Positions 42,447 to 52,566 of a stretch of 64,000 nucleotides of DNA are shown in pieces. The translations under genes and the position numbers were made by a program. Source of the stretch: CBDBND01 sp965262665. GTDB lineage: Bacteria; Pseudomonadota; Alphaproteobacteria; Rhodospirillales; Rhodospirillaceae. Numbering within the stretch: position 1 is the first letter of the stretch; each line of letters opens with the position of its first letter. The DNA lies in contig CBDHFR010000004.1 in assembly GCA_965262665.1 (NCBI GenBank), positions 1,798,001 to 1,862,000 on the forward strand, read 5' to 3'. The notes beneath the pieces are model-generated. The model had not been told where the DNA came from, made no database searches, and worked only from the letters and a program-made list of their open reading frames with translations.

Positions 42447-43744
42447 ATGACCGACCCTTTTAATCCAGCCCTTTGGCGTGAGTTTTACGGGCTCATTCTG
42501 TCTTGGATTCAAACTGAAGTCCTGACCTTGGACAGCTTGGTCCAGGGTTTGGCGCTCTTGGTCATCGCCCTCCTCGCCCGTTTCATAGCCAAACCTCTAC
42601 AGCCACGCCTCAAAGCTCGGCTCGAAGGACTCAAAGTCTATTCCACGCTGCGCCGAGCCTTGTCCGTTATTGACGATCAACTCTTGAGCCTTGTTTTGTG
42701 TTGTTGCTTTGGCTGGCCATCGGCGTGGTGGTCCAAGCTGAGGCGGGCATAGCCAATGACCTTCTCCGCATTATTGCTAGTCTAATGACCGCATGGATCT
42801 TGATTAAGATCAGCTCATCGGTCATCGCCAACGCTTTCATTGCTAATCTGTTCGCCGCTTTTGCTTGGACCATCGCCGCCCTCAATATTGTCGGCCTGCT
42901 CAGCCCGACCATTGATGCCCTGGATTCGGTCGAACTACCTCTCGGGCAGACGCGCATCACCCTGTTAACGGTGATCAATGGCGCGATCCTGCTGGGCATT
43001 CTGATGTGGTCCGCTCTCGCGCTCAGCCGGCTCATCGACTCCCGATTGTCTCAGGTCTCTGAAATTACGCCCCGCGCCCGGGTCCTCATCGGCAAGACCA
43101 TCCGCTTCACCATGATCGTCGTCGCCATTATGGTCGCCCTATCTACGGTGGGTATAAACTTTGCGGCCTTGGCCGTGTTCACCGGTGCAGTGGGTGTTAG
43201 CATTGGTATTGGCTTGCAAAAACAGGTGTCGAATCTGATCAGCGGTTTAATTCTGTTGTTAGATAAGTCGATCAAGCCGGGTGATGTGATTGAAGTTGGC
43301 CCTACCTTCGGCTGGGTCAATACGATGAGCGCCCGGTATGTGGGCGTCACGACACGGGACAACAAGGAACTGCTGATCCCGAACGATGACTTCGTCACCA
43401 ATCAGGTGATCAATTGGCCCCATAGCGATACAGATGTGCGCATGGAAGTGCCGTTCGGCGTGACGTATGAGTGCGATCCTCATGCTGTGCGCGGATTGGC
43501 AACGGAAGCGGCAGCCAAACCGGAACGTGTGGTGGATGAACCACCACCGGTGTGCCACTTAGTGGAATTCGGCGACAGTTCGCTCAATTTTGTGCTTCGG
43601 TTTTGGATTAGGGATCCCGCAAAAGGCGTAACCAACGTCAAAGGGCAAGTGCTGTTGGCGTTGTGGGATGCGTTAAAAGACAAGGGTATTGAAATCCCCT
43701 ACCCCCACCGTGTTGTGCAGTTACACAACGGAGATAAAACCTAA
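42447..43744 (+). pseudogene. MscS-type mechanosensitive channel (single frameshift)
   Basis: Several N-terminal membrane helices ('LVQGLALLVIALLARFI' and others) are followed by the pore helix 'AVFTGAVGVSIGIGLQKQVS' and the MscS beta domain 'LLDKSIKPGDVIEVG', 'TTRDNKELLIPNDDFVTNQV'. A one-base change near 42700 separates '..LLSLVL' from 'LLLWLAIGVVVQAEA'. It acts as an osmotic safety valve in the inner membrane. The 3' end overlaps the convergent sulfotransferase gene by 24 bp. Confidence 0.85.
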
Positions 43745-44389
43745 CACGAGGGGTAAAGTTTTTTCTCCCGGCGACTCTTCTTTACTGCGCTTTTGAAATT
43801 CAGCCGTGGTGTTGGTCTTAGGAAAAGGGTCGTCAGGAACGGGCACATCGAGTGCCGTGCACAGAGGCTCCCAACCACTGCCTACATCGTAAACAATGAG
43901 ACGGTCTGCCGGTGCCGTTTCTTTTACATAGGTCGTATGACGATTGAACACCGCTTCGCAGTGGGCCCGATCATCGATTAGATTATCAAAGGTGTCGGAA
44001 CGCACGGTCTTGTCCACCATCTCTTTCCAGATCTTTTGCGCGTCGCCTTCCGGCTCCATACCGGCGATGTGACTGAAAACGGTGTTGGTCATGCTCGTGT
44101 ACCATTCATCGGCCGGCCGGACTGTCAGAAGAATTTTTGCTTCCGGATAGCGGTGCGACAGCGTCTCCCAGAAATGACACAACGGCCAGTCCACGCCTGA
44201 CTCATAGCCAATAAAAATATCGTTCCACTCGATCTCTTCACCGAAGGCCGTTTTGTGCCAGAGCGGAATGCTAGTTGGCCGCTCGAACACTTCTTTCATG
44301 TGGTAGCACGGCCCTAATCCTAGTCTTTCCAACGCGATCTTCATGGAGGCCGTGCCTGTGCGCCCAAACCCGGCGCCAATGATTTGCAT
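43721..44389 (-). CDS. Sulfotransferase-family protein
   Basis: 222 aa from the ATG at 44389. 'IIGAGFGRTGTASMKIALER' is the PAPS 5'-phosphosulfate loop. 'PEAKILLTVRPADEWYTSMT' is the 3'-phosphate region. 'GVDWPLCHFWETL' is typical of the Sulfotransfer_4 group, often annotated in actinobacteria and marine alphaproteobacteria. It transfers sulfate from PAPS to an unknown acceptor. Followed upstream by two copies of the unknown 'VPAGTFE' family. Confidence 0.85.
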   Translation of the reverse strand: MQIIGAGFGRTGTASMKIALERLGLGPCYHMKEVFERPTSIPLWHKTAFGEEIEWNDIFIGYESGVDWPLCHFWETLSHRYPEAKILLTVRPADEWYTSMTNTVFSHIAGMEPEGDAQKIWKEMVDKTVRSDTFDNLIDDRAHCEAVFNRHTTYVKETAPADRLIVYDVGSGWEPLCTALDVPVPDDPFPKTNTTAEFQKRSKEESPGEKTLPLVLGFISVV

Positions 44390-44393
44390 GGAG

Positions 44394-45101
44394 TCAGTAC
44401 TCCTCTTCGTATTCGATGAGATCAAAGTGGGCGTTCATGTATCCACCGACGGTGATTTTGACGAACAAGAACCCGTCAGTCATGCACCACAGATCTTCCG
44501 TCGGGTGATGATCAAGCAGAAACCGGTAATGATCGGTTTCGAAAGTCCCTGCGGGCACCGTTATTTCCTCGCGGCCGATGTATTCCAGATCGAAATTGGT
44601 GGTGCAGAGGTTTGGTCCCGAACAACCATCGTGTTCTCGGGATGACATCAACACACCGCTGCATGGTTGAATGTTCTCTTTCACGGCATGGTCAAACCGG
44701 GCGCAATGGAGCATGTCGCAGGACACTGGGTGCGCACCGAAGGACGGCGGCGGAGTTAGCAGGTCCATCTGCTGGCTGGTGCGCCCGTTGGTGACGTTGA
44801 TGGCTTCGCATTCCGCGCCGTAATCAGTGAAGCGAAACCAACCGCTGCCGAGAAAGTTGCCACTTTCATGGAGCCGAACAAAACAATCCAACGGATGATA
44901 ATTCAGATCGGTCGTATAGACGGTTTCTCGCAAGACTGAACGGTCGGCGACAACGCCGGGTTCAATCTCACAATGGGCTCGCAACGTGCGCTGGCCATCC
45001 TCATGGAACGTGACCGACCACCATTCCCGGCCGAAATCGCGCTTTTCCCCGTCGGGATCAAAAATGTAGGCGATCTTGCCCCGTACATTGCGGTTCTGCA
45101 T
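44394..45101 (-). CDS. Unknown family with 'VPAGTFE' motif, member A
   Basis: 235 aa from the ATG at 45101 (AGGTGG site). Landmarks: 'WWSVTFHEDGQRTLRAHCEI', 'VYTTDLNYHPLDCFVRLHES' and 'EEITVPAGTFETDHYRFLLD'. The last segment resembles the motif in DUF3108-type lipid or envelope proteins. Member B is a tandem paralogue; members C and D at 51681 and 61885 carry signal peptides. No catalytic signature. Possibly binds a hydrophobic ligand in a beta-barrel-like fold. Confidence 0.75.
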   Translation of the reverse strand: MQNRNVRGKIAYIFDPDGEKRDFGREWWSVTFHEDGQRTLRAHCEIEPGVVADRSVLRETVYTTDLNYHPLDCFVRLHESGNFLGSGWFRFTDYGAECEAINVTNGRTSQQMDLLTPPPSFGAHPVSCDMLHCARFDHAVKENIQPCSGVLMSSREHDGCSGPNLCTTNFDLEYIGREEITVPAGTFETDHYRFLLDHHPTEDLWCMTDGFLFVKITVGGYMNAHFDLIEYEEEY

Positions 45102-45109
45102 GACCACCT

Positions 45110-45810
45110 CTAGTACTCAGTTTCGTATTCGACCAGTTCATACTTGGAGTTTTTGAGGAACCCTTCGACGGTCACTTTTACGAAGGTGTAATCGTCCGGG
45201 ATACACCATACATCTTCCCGCCGCTCTGTTCCGTCCGGCTGCGGCTTCAAGACAAAGTGATAGTGGTCCACTTCAAAGGTGCCGGCAGGAACGGTGATTT
45301 CCTCCCGGCCGTCATACATGACCGTCACTTGCCCGACGCTTAGGAATGGTCCGCTGGCGCCGTTGGGCATAGGCGATGTCGACAGAACATTCACCAAAGT
45401 TTGCGGATTTTCGCTGTTGTCGTGGTTGTAACCGGCGCAGTGAAACACGTCGCAGGTCAATGGGTGGGCAGTCAGGCTCACGGGCGGGCCGTTGAGGCTC
45501 ATGGTCTGTGACACCCGGCCTAGAGTTGTGTTGAACACTTCGTATTCGGCCTCGTTGCCAGTGACCCAGACCCAACCGTTACCGAGAAATTTGCGTTCCA
45601 CATGCAGCCGGTTGAAGCAGTCCAATGGCCGCCAATTCTCGTCCATGGTGTAAATAACTTCACGGATGACCTCGGTGTCGTCGATCTCGCAATGAGCCCG
45701 GAGACTGCGCTGGCCGTCCTCATGGAAGGTCATGGAGAACCATTCCCGGCCCCGCTCCTCTCCATCGCCGCCGATATAGAAATTTTGCCCCGAATGTTGC
45801 GATGGTCCAT
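45110..45810 (-). pseudogene. Unknown family with 'VPAGTFE' motif, member B (frameshift near start)
   Basis: The ATG at 45810 reads 'MDHRNIRGKI', matching 'MQNRNVRGKI' of member A. One base seems to be missing in a T-run near 45783, after which the frame is 'YIGGDGEERGREWFSMTFHE', 'DENWRPLDCFNRLHVERKFL' and 'EEITVPAGTFEVDHYHFVLK'. Probably a real gene with a base-calling error. Tandem with member A (8 bp between them). Confidence 0.75.
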
Positions 45811-46015
45811 GTGCTCCCCCTTTTTCTGCTTTTGCCGTAGGAGAGCACGAATGCATGGATGACGGAAGGCTCAACCCTTTGTCATAGAACTGACAACCAA
45901 GAACCAATAATGACAGGTGATTTTTTCAAAAGCTTGGATATGATACCGCCACCGTCGGGCCTGAAGATCCGGCACCCCTGGGATCACTCTGTTCAAAAAA
46001 GAGGATGCACGTATC

Positions 46016-46663
46016 ATGAAAATCTATGGCGCTATTCTTTCGCCTTTCGCCTGCCGCGTTTTAATGGCCTTGCGCCACAAGGGCATCGATCACGAGGTCG
46101 AAATGCCGGCCGCCGGACTAAAAACACCTGAGTATCTCAAGCTCAATCCCATCGGTAAGATTCCCACCATGAAGGACGGCGCGACGGTCCTGCCCGAATC
46201 CGGTGTCATCGTCGAATACATTGACGAGAAGTATCCCAAAAAGAAAATCATCCCAGCCACTCCCAAAGCAGCAGGAATGGCACGCCTGATGGCCACAATC
46301 AGTGAACTCTACGTGCAAAATGTGGTCACGAGTCTTTTCGGCCAGCGGGATCCCAAGACCCGAGATAAAAAAGTGGTCAAAGAAAAGCTGGCGGAATTGG
46401 ATAAGGGGCTTGACGTGTTGAACCACTACATCGACGGCAGCGGCCCTTGGGCCATGGGTAAAAGGTTTACCATTGCCGATTGCTTTGCATTGCCAGCGCT
46501 GTTCTTTGTTCAGTTGGTTACCCCCGGTTTTGGCGTCAAGGATCCGCTGGCCAAGCACAAGAAAATCAAAAAGTATTGGAACGGTTTGAAGCGGACCCCA
46601 ATGACCAAACAGGTCATCAAGGAAATGGACGCCATGGCTAAACAGTTCTTTGGCGGCGGCTGA
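46016..46663 (+). CDS. Glutathione S-transferase-like protein 1
   Basis: 215 aa. The N-terminal thioredoxin fold has 'LSPFACRVLMALRHKGIDHE' and 'LNPIGKIPTMKDGATVLPES' (cis-Pro and the Glu-Ser glutathione-binding pair). The helical C-terminal domain has 'GKRFTIADCFALPALFF'. It conjugates or reduces with glutathione, and may detoxify or dehalogenate intermediates of the nearby pathway. A second copy follows 10 bp later. Confidence 0.9.
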   Translation: MKIYGAILSPFACRVLMALRHKGIDHEVEMPAAGLKTPEYLKLNPIGKIPTMKDGATVLPESGVIVEYIDEKYPKKKIIPATPKAAGMARLMATISELYVQNVVTSLFGQRDPKTRDKKVVKEKLAELDKGLDVLNHYIDGSGPWAMGKRFTIADCFALPALFFVQLVTPGFGVKDPLAKHKKIKKYWNGLKRTPMTKQVIKEMDAMAKQFFGGG

Positions 46664-46673
46664 GGGTAATTCA

Positions 46674-47323
46674 ATGATCATTTACGGAAGCCCGCTGTCG
46701 CCCTTTGTGGCGCGCGTCATCCTCGCCTGCGACCACAAAGGTATCGCGTACGACATCGTCATGCCGGAAGGCGGACTCAAGACGCCTGAGTTCCTGAGCA
46801 TGAACCCGTTCGGCAAAATCCCCACTATCAAGGCTGGCGGAACGACGCTTTATGAGTCTGACGTCATTGTGCCTTTCCTTGACGAGTCACATCCGAAAAA
46901 GAAGGTCATTCCAGCCTCCGCCGCGGCTGCCGGTAAAGCGCGTCTGATTGCCAAAATTAGCGATCTTTATGTGCAAGCCCCGGCGTTGCAGCTGTTCCGG
47001 CAAATCATCGGCCGCAGCCCCAAGAACAAGGCCGAAGCAAAACAAGCCATTGAAAGCTTGAACACGGGTTTGGACATTCTCAACGGCTATATCAAGCTGG
47101 GTCCTTGCGCGACGGGAAAAAGCTTCACCATCGGCGACTGTTATGCCCCGCACCGGCGCTGTTCTTTGTCAGCCACGCAGCTCCACATTTCGGCATTAAG
47201 GACCCCTTCAAAGGCCGTCCAAACGTGAAAAAGTATTTCAGCGCGATCAAGAAGCATCCCTCTGCCAAAGCGCAGATGGCGGCCATGCAGAAGATGATGA
47301 AGGCCCGTCTCGCCGGCGCCTAA
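46674..47323 (+). pseudogene. Glutathione S-transferase-like protein 2 (single frameshift)
   Basis: 'LSPFVARVILACDHKGIAYD', 'MNPFGKIPTIKAGGTTLYES' and 'GKSFTIGDCYA' parallel the first GST. A missing C in a C-run at about 47147-47150 shifts the frame before 'PALFFVSHAAPHFGIKDPFK'. The gene otherwise runs intact to 47323. Tandem duplicate of 46016-46663. Confidence 0.82.
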
Positions 47324-47341
47324 ATTGAAGGCTGCGCGTCG

Positions 47342-48025
47342 CTAGAAGTTTTCCGTCCAGGGCCGAATGTCCAGCTCCTGAGTCCAATTGGACTTGGACT
47401 GTTTGTACAGGCCGTAATAGGTCACGGCGATGTCGTCGGGATCAAGCTTGGTGCCGTCGTCCGATTGGCCAATGAGGCCATCGATGTTGATGTGGACGAC
47501 GTGGATGCCGTCTGGCCCGAGTTCGCGGGCCATGGACTGGGTCAGCGCCCGTAGCGCGAACTTACCCGACGCGAAAGCGGCAAAGCCTTTGCCGCCGCGT
47601 AAGGAGGCGGTCGCGCCGGTGACAATGATGGTGCCATGACGCCGTTCCTGCATGCGTTTGGCCGCTTCGCGGCTACACAGAAACCCGCCCAAAGCGGTGA
47701 ATTCCCACAACGCGCGGAACCGTTCAGCAGTTTGCTCCACAACAAGCGTACGGCCGAACCCGCCGCCCGGGTTGTAGACCAGCACCTCCACCGGTCCGTA
47801 TTGGGACTCCACATCGGCGAAAAGTTTTTCTACGGCCGCTTCGTCCGTGGCATCGCACGGATAAGCGATCGCACCGTCGATACCGTCAGCCAGGTCTTTG
47901 AGGCGGTCTTCGGAGCGCGACACCAGAACGGACGTCATCCCCGCCGCTGCAAATCGCCGCGCAGCCGCGGCTCCCAGCCCCGGCCCTGCCCCGACGACGA
48001 CGGCAACCCTCTTTGCATCACACAT
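47342..48025 (-). CDS. Short-chain dehydrogenase/reductase lacking the usual Tyr
   Basis: 227 aa. 'VAVVVGAGPGLGAAAARRFA' binds the cofactor. The active-site region reads 'GFAAFASGKFALRALTQSMA', with Phe/Ala where the catalytic Tyr of YxxxK normally stands. This is known in one SDR subgroup and suggests altered or non-oxidoreductase function. 'HVVHINIDGLIGQ' follows. It lies 18 bp downstream of the PPOX gene on the same strand. Confidence 0.85.
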   Translation of the reverse strand: MCDAKRVAVVVGAGPGLGAAAARRFAAAGMTSVLVSRSEDRLKDLADGIDGAIAYPCDATDEAAVEKLFADVESQYGPVEVLVYNPGGGFGRTLVVEQTAERFRALWEFTALGGFLCSREAAKRMQERRHGTIIVTGATASLRGGKGFAAFASGKFALRALTQSMARELGPDGIHVVHINIDGLIGQSDDGTKLDPDDIAVTYYGLYKQSKSNWTQELDIRPWTENF

Positions 48026-48043
48026 CGGACTAACCTTTCCTTC

Positions 48044-48667
48044 CTAATCGAGCGCGTACAGCTTGTGCCGGTTTTCTTCGATGAGTTTATCGGTGTTTAC
48101 TGCATCGTAGCCTTTGATCTGATCCGCCAGCATTTGCCCCATGGACGGGAACTGTTTGCGATTGATGTGTTTGTCCGCATTCCACAAATCCGCGCGCCAA
48201 ACGGCTCGGGTACAATGCAGATAGGCTTCTTCTACGGTGATCACTAGAATGGAAATGGGTTTCTTGCCATTGATGGCCACCTGCTCAAGCAGATCCGGAT
48301 CGGTGGAAATCTCCGCTCGGCCATTGATGCGCAATGTTTCGTCCATGCCGGGCACCAATAGCATCAAACCCACATGAGGATTGACGAGAATATTTTCCAA
48401 ACTGTCGAGCCGATTGTTCCCGGGCCAGTCCGGCAGCAAAAGGGTTTCTGAATCATACACATGGATGAACCCGGGCTCGCCACCTTTGGGTGACGCGTCC
48501 ATTCGCCCTTCAGGGCCGCAAGTCGACAGCACACCGAAGGGACACAACGCGATAAATCCGGCGCAGTGCTGATCGAGCTTGGGTAATACTTTTTTGACCG
48601 CTCCGTCACCGGGTGGCTTATAGAGCTGGCGTAAAGCTTCCTGTGAAGTAATGGCATGGTCTGTCAT
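48044..48667 (-). CDS. Pyridoxamine-5'-phosphate-oxidase-like FMN-binding protein
   Basis: 207 aa. 'FIALCPFGVLSTCGPEGRMD', 'RLDSLENILVNPHVGLMLLV' and 'LRINGRAEISTDPDLL' are characteristic of the MSMEG_1061-type PPOX family of split-barrel flavoproteins. Such proteins reduce small electrophiles or bind F420/FMN. Paired with the SDR at 47342. Confidence 0.87.
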   Translation of the reverse strand: MTDHAITSQEALRQLYKPPGDGAVKKVLPKLDQHCAGFIALCPFGVLSTCGPEGRMDASPKGGEPGFIHVYDSETLLLPDWPGNNRLDSLENILVNPHVGLMLLVPGMDETLRINGRAEISTDPDLLEQVAINGKKPISILVITVEEAYLHCTRAVWRADLWNADKHINRKQFPSMGQMLADQIKGYDAVNTDKLIEENRHKLYALD

Positions 48668-48919
48668 GGGTCTGACATCCTTATAGAGACAGCGGCATCA
48701 TGCCGGGAGACGTGGGGGAAAACAAAACCTGATTGTGACCGACGATTCTGCACATTGAATGCTCACGCTTATGAAAATATAAGCGTTTCCAATGCATTAT
48801 CACGAATCTGACTTCATCGTAACGACTGGGTATGGCCGAGATGTTGATTAAGCCGCCATACTGACCTTTCATTATTGTAACAACGGCACCATACGGAAAC
48901 GTCTTGACGGATACACACC

Positions 48920-50093
48920 ATGCCATCGGATGACGCAGCGACATTTTATGAGTCTGAACCGCCGATGAAGGCGGCATCGGAGGCGCTCAATCCAAAATAC
49001 TTCGTGCCGCTACCGGACCAATGGTTAGTCGCCGTCTCTGACATCAAGGGGTCTACCGCAGCCGTCGCGGAGGGCCGTCATTCGGACATCAATTTCTGCG
49101 CCGCAGCGATGATCGCGGCCTTGTCCATCCATTGCGGCACCATACCCTATCAGTTTGGCGGTGATGGCGCGGCCGCTCTCATTCCGCCGGAACATGCCGA
49201 CGAAGCCCGCGTCATCCTGGCGCGTGTTCGCAGTTTCACCCGGCGTGAATTCAAACTGGAATTGCGGGTTGGTCTGGCACCGATAGAAGCCCTGCGCCTT
49301 CGCAATGTGGATGTCTTGGTGGGTCACTACGAACCCTCGCCGGGCAACGCCTATGCGGTGCTCACCGGTGGCGGTGTAGAATTGCTTGAAACATCGGTCA
49401 AAGAACGGGGTGATCAGAAGCTATTGGTGCTGTCGGCCATTGACGAAGACGAAGACGACGGCAAGCCCCCCGACTTGACGGGCCTGTCCTGCCGCTGGAC
49501 TCCGCTCAAATCGACGCACGGTTACATGGTCTCGGTGGTGGTACGCGGTCCGGACCTCAGCGAACTCCATTCCGATCTGACCTATCTGGTGGGAACCACA
49601 ACATTACAGGCCGCCAACCTCAACACGCTGACAGCGCGCTGGCCGCCCAAAGGAATGATCCGCGAAGCCCGCGCTCGAAAGGGGCGCGGCTCGCTACCAG
49701 GCTGGGTTTTCAGGGTTGGGCTTGAGGCCTTACTGGCATATTTCGTCGTGCGTTTCAAAAATGCGTCTCGGGCCATTCGACTCAGAGCAATACCGCCAGG
49801 AAGTGGTGGACAACGCGGTCGACTTTGCCCGCTCCGACGACATGCTGTGTCTGAATTTCGATTGCCCCGAGTCCCGCTACCCAGATCTGGAGTCATACTT
49901 TGAAGTGCGCGCCAAACAGGGCGAACTAAATTACGCTATCCACAAATCCGATCACGCCGTGATGACATGCCTTGTGGCCAACGCCGTTGAAAACCAGCAC
50001 GTTCACTTTATCGACGGCGGTGACGGCGGCTACACCAAAGCGGCCACGCAAATGAAAGAACAAATGAAGGCGCAGGTGGATACGCAAGCGTAA
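48920..50093 (+). pseudogene. DUF3095-family (cyclase-like) protein (single frameshift)
   Basis: 'WLVAVSDIKGSTAAVAEGRH', 'PYQFGGDGAAALIPPEHADE' and 'RVGLAPIEALRLRNVDVLVG' are the DUF3095 core, which resembles class-III nucleotide-cyclase domains. An extra A in the A-run near 49757-49763 shifts the frame to 'RLGPFDSEQYRQEVVDNAVD', which is open to 50093. The enzymatic role is unproven. Confidence 0.78.
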
Positions 50094-50108
50094 ACGGTGC
50101 AATGCTCT

Positions 50109-50417
50109 TCAGGTCAGGTCTCGCACAAGACGGGAGATGAGGTGTTGCCGTTTTTCTGCGCGGCGCTGCTCCTCTTCGGGCGTTGGCATATACGCTTCCA
50201 CATCCTCGTGCGAATAGGCCGTGCCCTTTGCTGCGAGACTTTCGTGGGTTTCAAGCCGATCCCGCAGAGTTGAGACTTCCATGGTCAAGCGCAGCAGCGC
50301 AGCAACCACGCGATCCATGTCAACTTTGTCAATGAAATGATGCCGTTCCCCGCGGACCGGGTCGGACATCAAAGCGTCGACCACGGCATCCGTGTCATAG
50401 ATTTTCTGTTGATTCAT
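50109..50417 (-). CDS. Small hypothetical helical protein (102 aa)
   Basis: From the ATG at 50417: 'MNQQKIYDTDAVVDALMSDP', 'RVVAALLRLTMEVSTLRDRL', 'EAYMPTPEEEQRRAEKRQHL'. Mostly charged helix with a likely coiled coil in the middle. It follows the methyltransferase gene by 25 bp on the same strand and may be its partner. No family recognised. Confidence 0.6.
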   Translation of the reverse strand: MNQQKIYDTDAVVDALMSDPVRGERHHFIDKVDMDRVVAALLRLTMEVSTLRDRLETHESLAAKGTAYSHEDVEAYMPTPEEEQRRAEKRQHLISRLVRDLT

Positions 50418-50442
50418 TGGTGCGGCCTTTAGCGCAGAGTCC

Positions 50443-51576
50443 TTAAGTGTTCTTAGTTGCGCCGAAGAAGTAATAGTTGCCCTGCCCCAATGGCACGTAG
50501 TCGGCAAATACGGCATCGCGGTCATATCCGGCTTCGACCATGTTGTCGCTGACATCACGGTCGGCAAAGCCCGTCCAATAGGGTTCACCATTGTGATCCA
50601 CCTGCCAGGCGTTGGTCACCTGTTTGGTCATCGGAAGGACGCTTGGCTGATAAGGCACATCGCCGTGCACCATATGTCCGCCCGGCATCAGAATGCGACG
50701 GGTTTCCGCCATGATCTGGTCCTGGATATCGAACCAAGTTTCATGAAATAGAATGTGTGAGACGATGAGGTCGAAATGATTGTCCGGGTATGTAGTCTTG
50801 GCTGCATTCATTTGGTGGTAATGCATCTCCAGACCCTTGTCCTCCGACCATAGGTGGGCGTAACGCACCAGCGGACCTGACAGATCGATGCCATGCACTT
50901 CCGCGTTGGGCCACCGTTCCTTATAGGCCGTGGTTTCGGTGCCGATGGCGCACCCCATATCGAGGACCCGGGTGGGTTCGAATCCAGGAAATTTCTGTTC
51001 CACCACTTCGATGATTTTTTTGGCGGTGCGAGGGCCCCCTACCTTAGCACCCGTTTTGAATCCCTTGGCCGCACCATAGAGTACGATAGCCCCCATATAG
51101 AGCATGCCTGTGGTTAGGTCCTCCGGGGTGTTTTCAAAAAAGTAGTTTCCCGGCTGGCGGTGGATTTCCACATCGGCAATGGGCTTGGGAAGATTCAGGT
51201 CGCGGTTGAGCTCGAGTGTTCCAAGCGGTTTCTTCTTCTCCAGAATGGTTTTCGCTCGATCCTCAAATTCAGGGCGCAGACGGTCCACTGTATCACCGAC
51301 GGTTTCCCACAGAAGATCCTGAGAGGTGTACACCATGGAGCCCCACGTCTGGTAATGGGGTTGGGCTTCGAACGCGGGAATAATCTCATCCCGATGTTTC
51401 GGTGCCCGGCCGTGTTCTGCTTCGAAAGCGGGTTTCAATTCGCGTTTGTACAGACCAGCCAGATCTTGTTCCACCCGGCCATTGACTTCCGTTTTCAGAG
51501 CGCCAACGAAAGCCTGCCGAGACCGTTCATCATGACTGGGGGTATAGAGCTGGCCTAGAGTTTTATTGGTGGTCAT
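50443..51576 (-). CDS. SAM-dependent methyltransferase with N-terminal extension
   Basis: 377 aa from the ATG at 51576. The first 190 residues are an unassigned helical domain ('LKTEVNGRVEQDLAGLYKRE'). The C-terminal Rossmann methyltransferase has motif I 'RVLDMGCAIGTETTAYKERW', 'EVHGIDLSG' and 'HFDLIVSHILFHE'. Substrate unknown. It is transcribed with the small gene downstream. Confidence 0.87.
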   Translation of the reverse strand: MTTNKTLGQLYTPSHDERSRQAFVGALKTEVNGRVEQDLAGLYKRELKPAFEAEHGRAPKHRDEIIPAFEAQPHYQTWGSMVYTSQDLLWETVGDTVDRLRPEFEDRAKTILEKKKPLGTLELNRDLNLPKPIADVEIHRQPGNYFFENTPEDLTTGMLYMGAIVLYGAAKGFKTGAKVGGPRTAKKIIEVVEQKFPGFEPTRVLDMGCAIGTETTAYKERWPNAEVHGIDLSGPLVRYAHLWSEDKGLEMHYHQMNAAKTTYPDNHFDLIVSHILFHETWFDIQDQIMAETRRILMPGGHMVHGDVPYQPSVLPMTKQVTNAWQVDHNGEPYWTGFADRDVSDNMVEAGYDRDAVFADYVPLGQGNYYFFGATKNT

Positions 51577-51680
51577 GGTGAGCCTCACGCATCGAATATT
51601 TAGTGAAGAGTAGACCTCGCCAGCTACGAATCAACGATCGTGTAAGAAACGCTCATTGCGTGATTTTGCTGGCCACGGCT

Positions 51681-52436
51681 TCACTTGGGTCCGGCCGCTA
51701 GCTCCACCAAAACGTATTCCAGGCCCCGGCTTTTGATCTGTTGCAGCACCAGAATCCGGTCATTCTTGGTGGCCCAGGTGTCCATGAAACTACTGGCCAT
51801 GTGCACGGTCTCGAATGTCCCTGCCGGCGTGGTGATGGTTTCCTCACCGACGAAGGTGACTTCACCCTCCACTAGACTGCCCAGCACCGGTGCCGAGGCG
51901 TTGCGCACTGGACTGATGTTGTAAGCGACGAGCGGTTTCTGTTCTCCCGGTTCGAATTCTCCCCACATGCTCCAGGCATTCAATCCTTCTCCGTGTGTGA
52001 CCAAAGTCAAATTGTACGGTACGCTCAATGTGTGTCCACCAATACCGTTCGGACCCCAACCGACTGCATGCAACGTATCACCATCGACGATGACGCGGAT
52101 GGACCCCTTGTAACCGTCCCGTTGCCAGTAACTGCCATAAGCCTCTAACGGCCGGAACGACGGTTCCACCCGCATAACGATATGGAGATGACTGTTCCCG
52201 GCGAACAGATCCTTCCAGACCATCATGGTGCGAGTGCCGTCGGGATGGACGGAAAGGCGGAAGTGTTCCTCCCCCCTGACGCGATGGTCCTCGATAGTGC
52301 GGAACACGTGTTTGCCCGATGCCCAGTGAGCGATGTTGGTATTGGGGCCGGGATTTTCCGGAGGCCTATCTTGCGCATGGACGCCGGTGCCAATCATAAA
52401 CAAAGTGATGAGAATGACTGTTAAAGTGCGAATCAT
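51681..52436 (-). CDS. Exported member C of the 'PAGTFE' family
   Basis: 251 aa with a signal peptide ('MIRTLTVILITLFMIGTGVH'). 'RLSVHPDGTRTMMVWKDLFA', 'MRVEPSFRPLEAYGSYWQRD' and 'EETITTPAGTFETVHMASSF' align with members A, B and D. Export suggests a periplasmic or envelope role. It diverges from the NmrA-like gene at 52567. Confidence 0.75.
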   Translation of the reverse strand: MIRTLTVILITLFMIGTGVHAQDRPPENPGPNTNIAHWASGKHVFRTIEDHRVRGEEHFRLSVHPDGTRTMMVWKDLFAGNSHLHIVMRVEPSFRPLEAYGSYWQRDGYKGSIRVIVDGDTLHAVGWGPNGIGGHTLSVPYNLTLVTHGEGLNAWSMWGEFEPGEQKPLVAYNISPVRNASAPVLGSLVEGEVTFVGEETITTPAGTFETVHMASSFMDTWATKNDRILVLQQIKSRGLEYVLVELAAGPK

Positions 52437-52566
52437 GGCTATGATCCTGTGTTTCAAAACCCAATTCATTTTGAGTTTATGATGCGGTGAGATGAACGAT
52501 AGTGTTGGCAAAAGCGTAAGAATCTGTAGATCATTCGTTAGAACGATAAGCAAAGGGGTGCAAGCC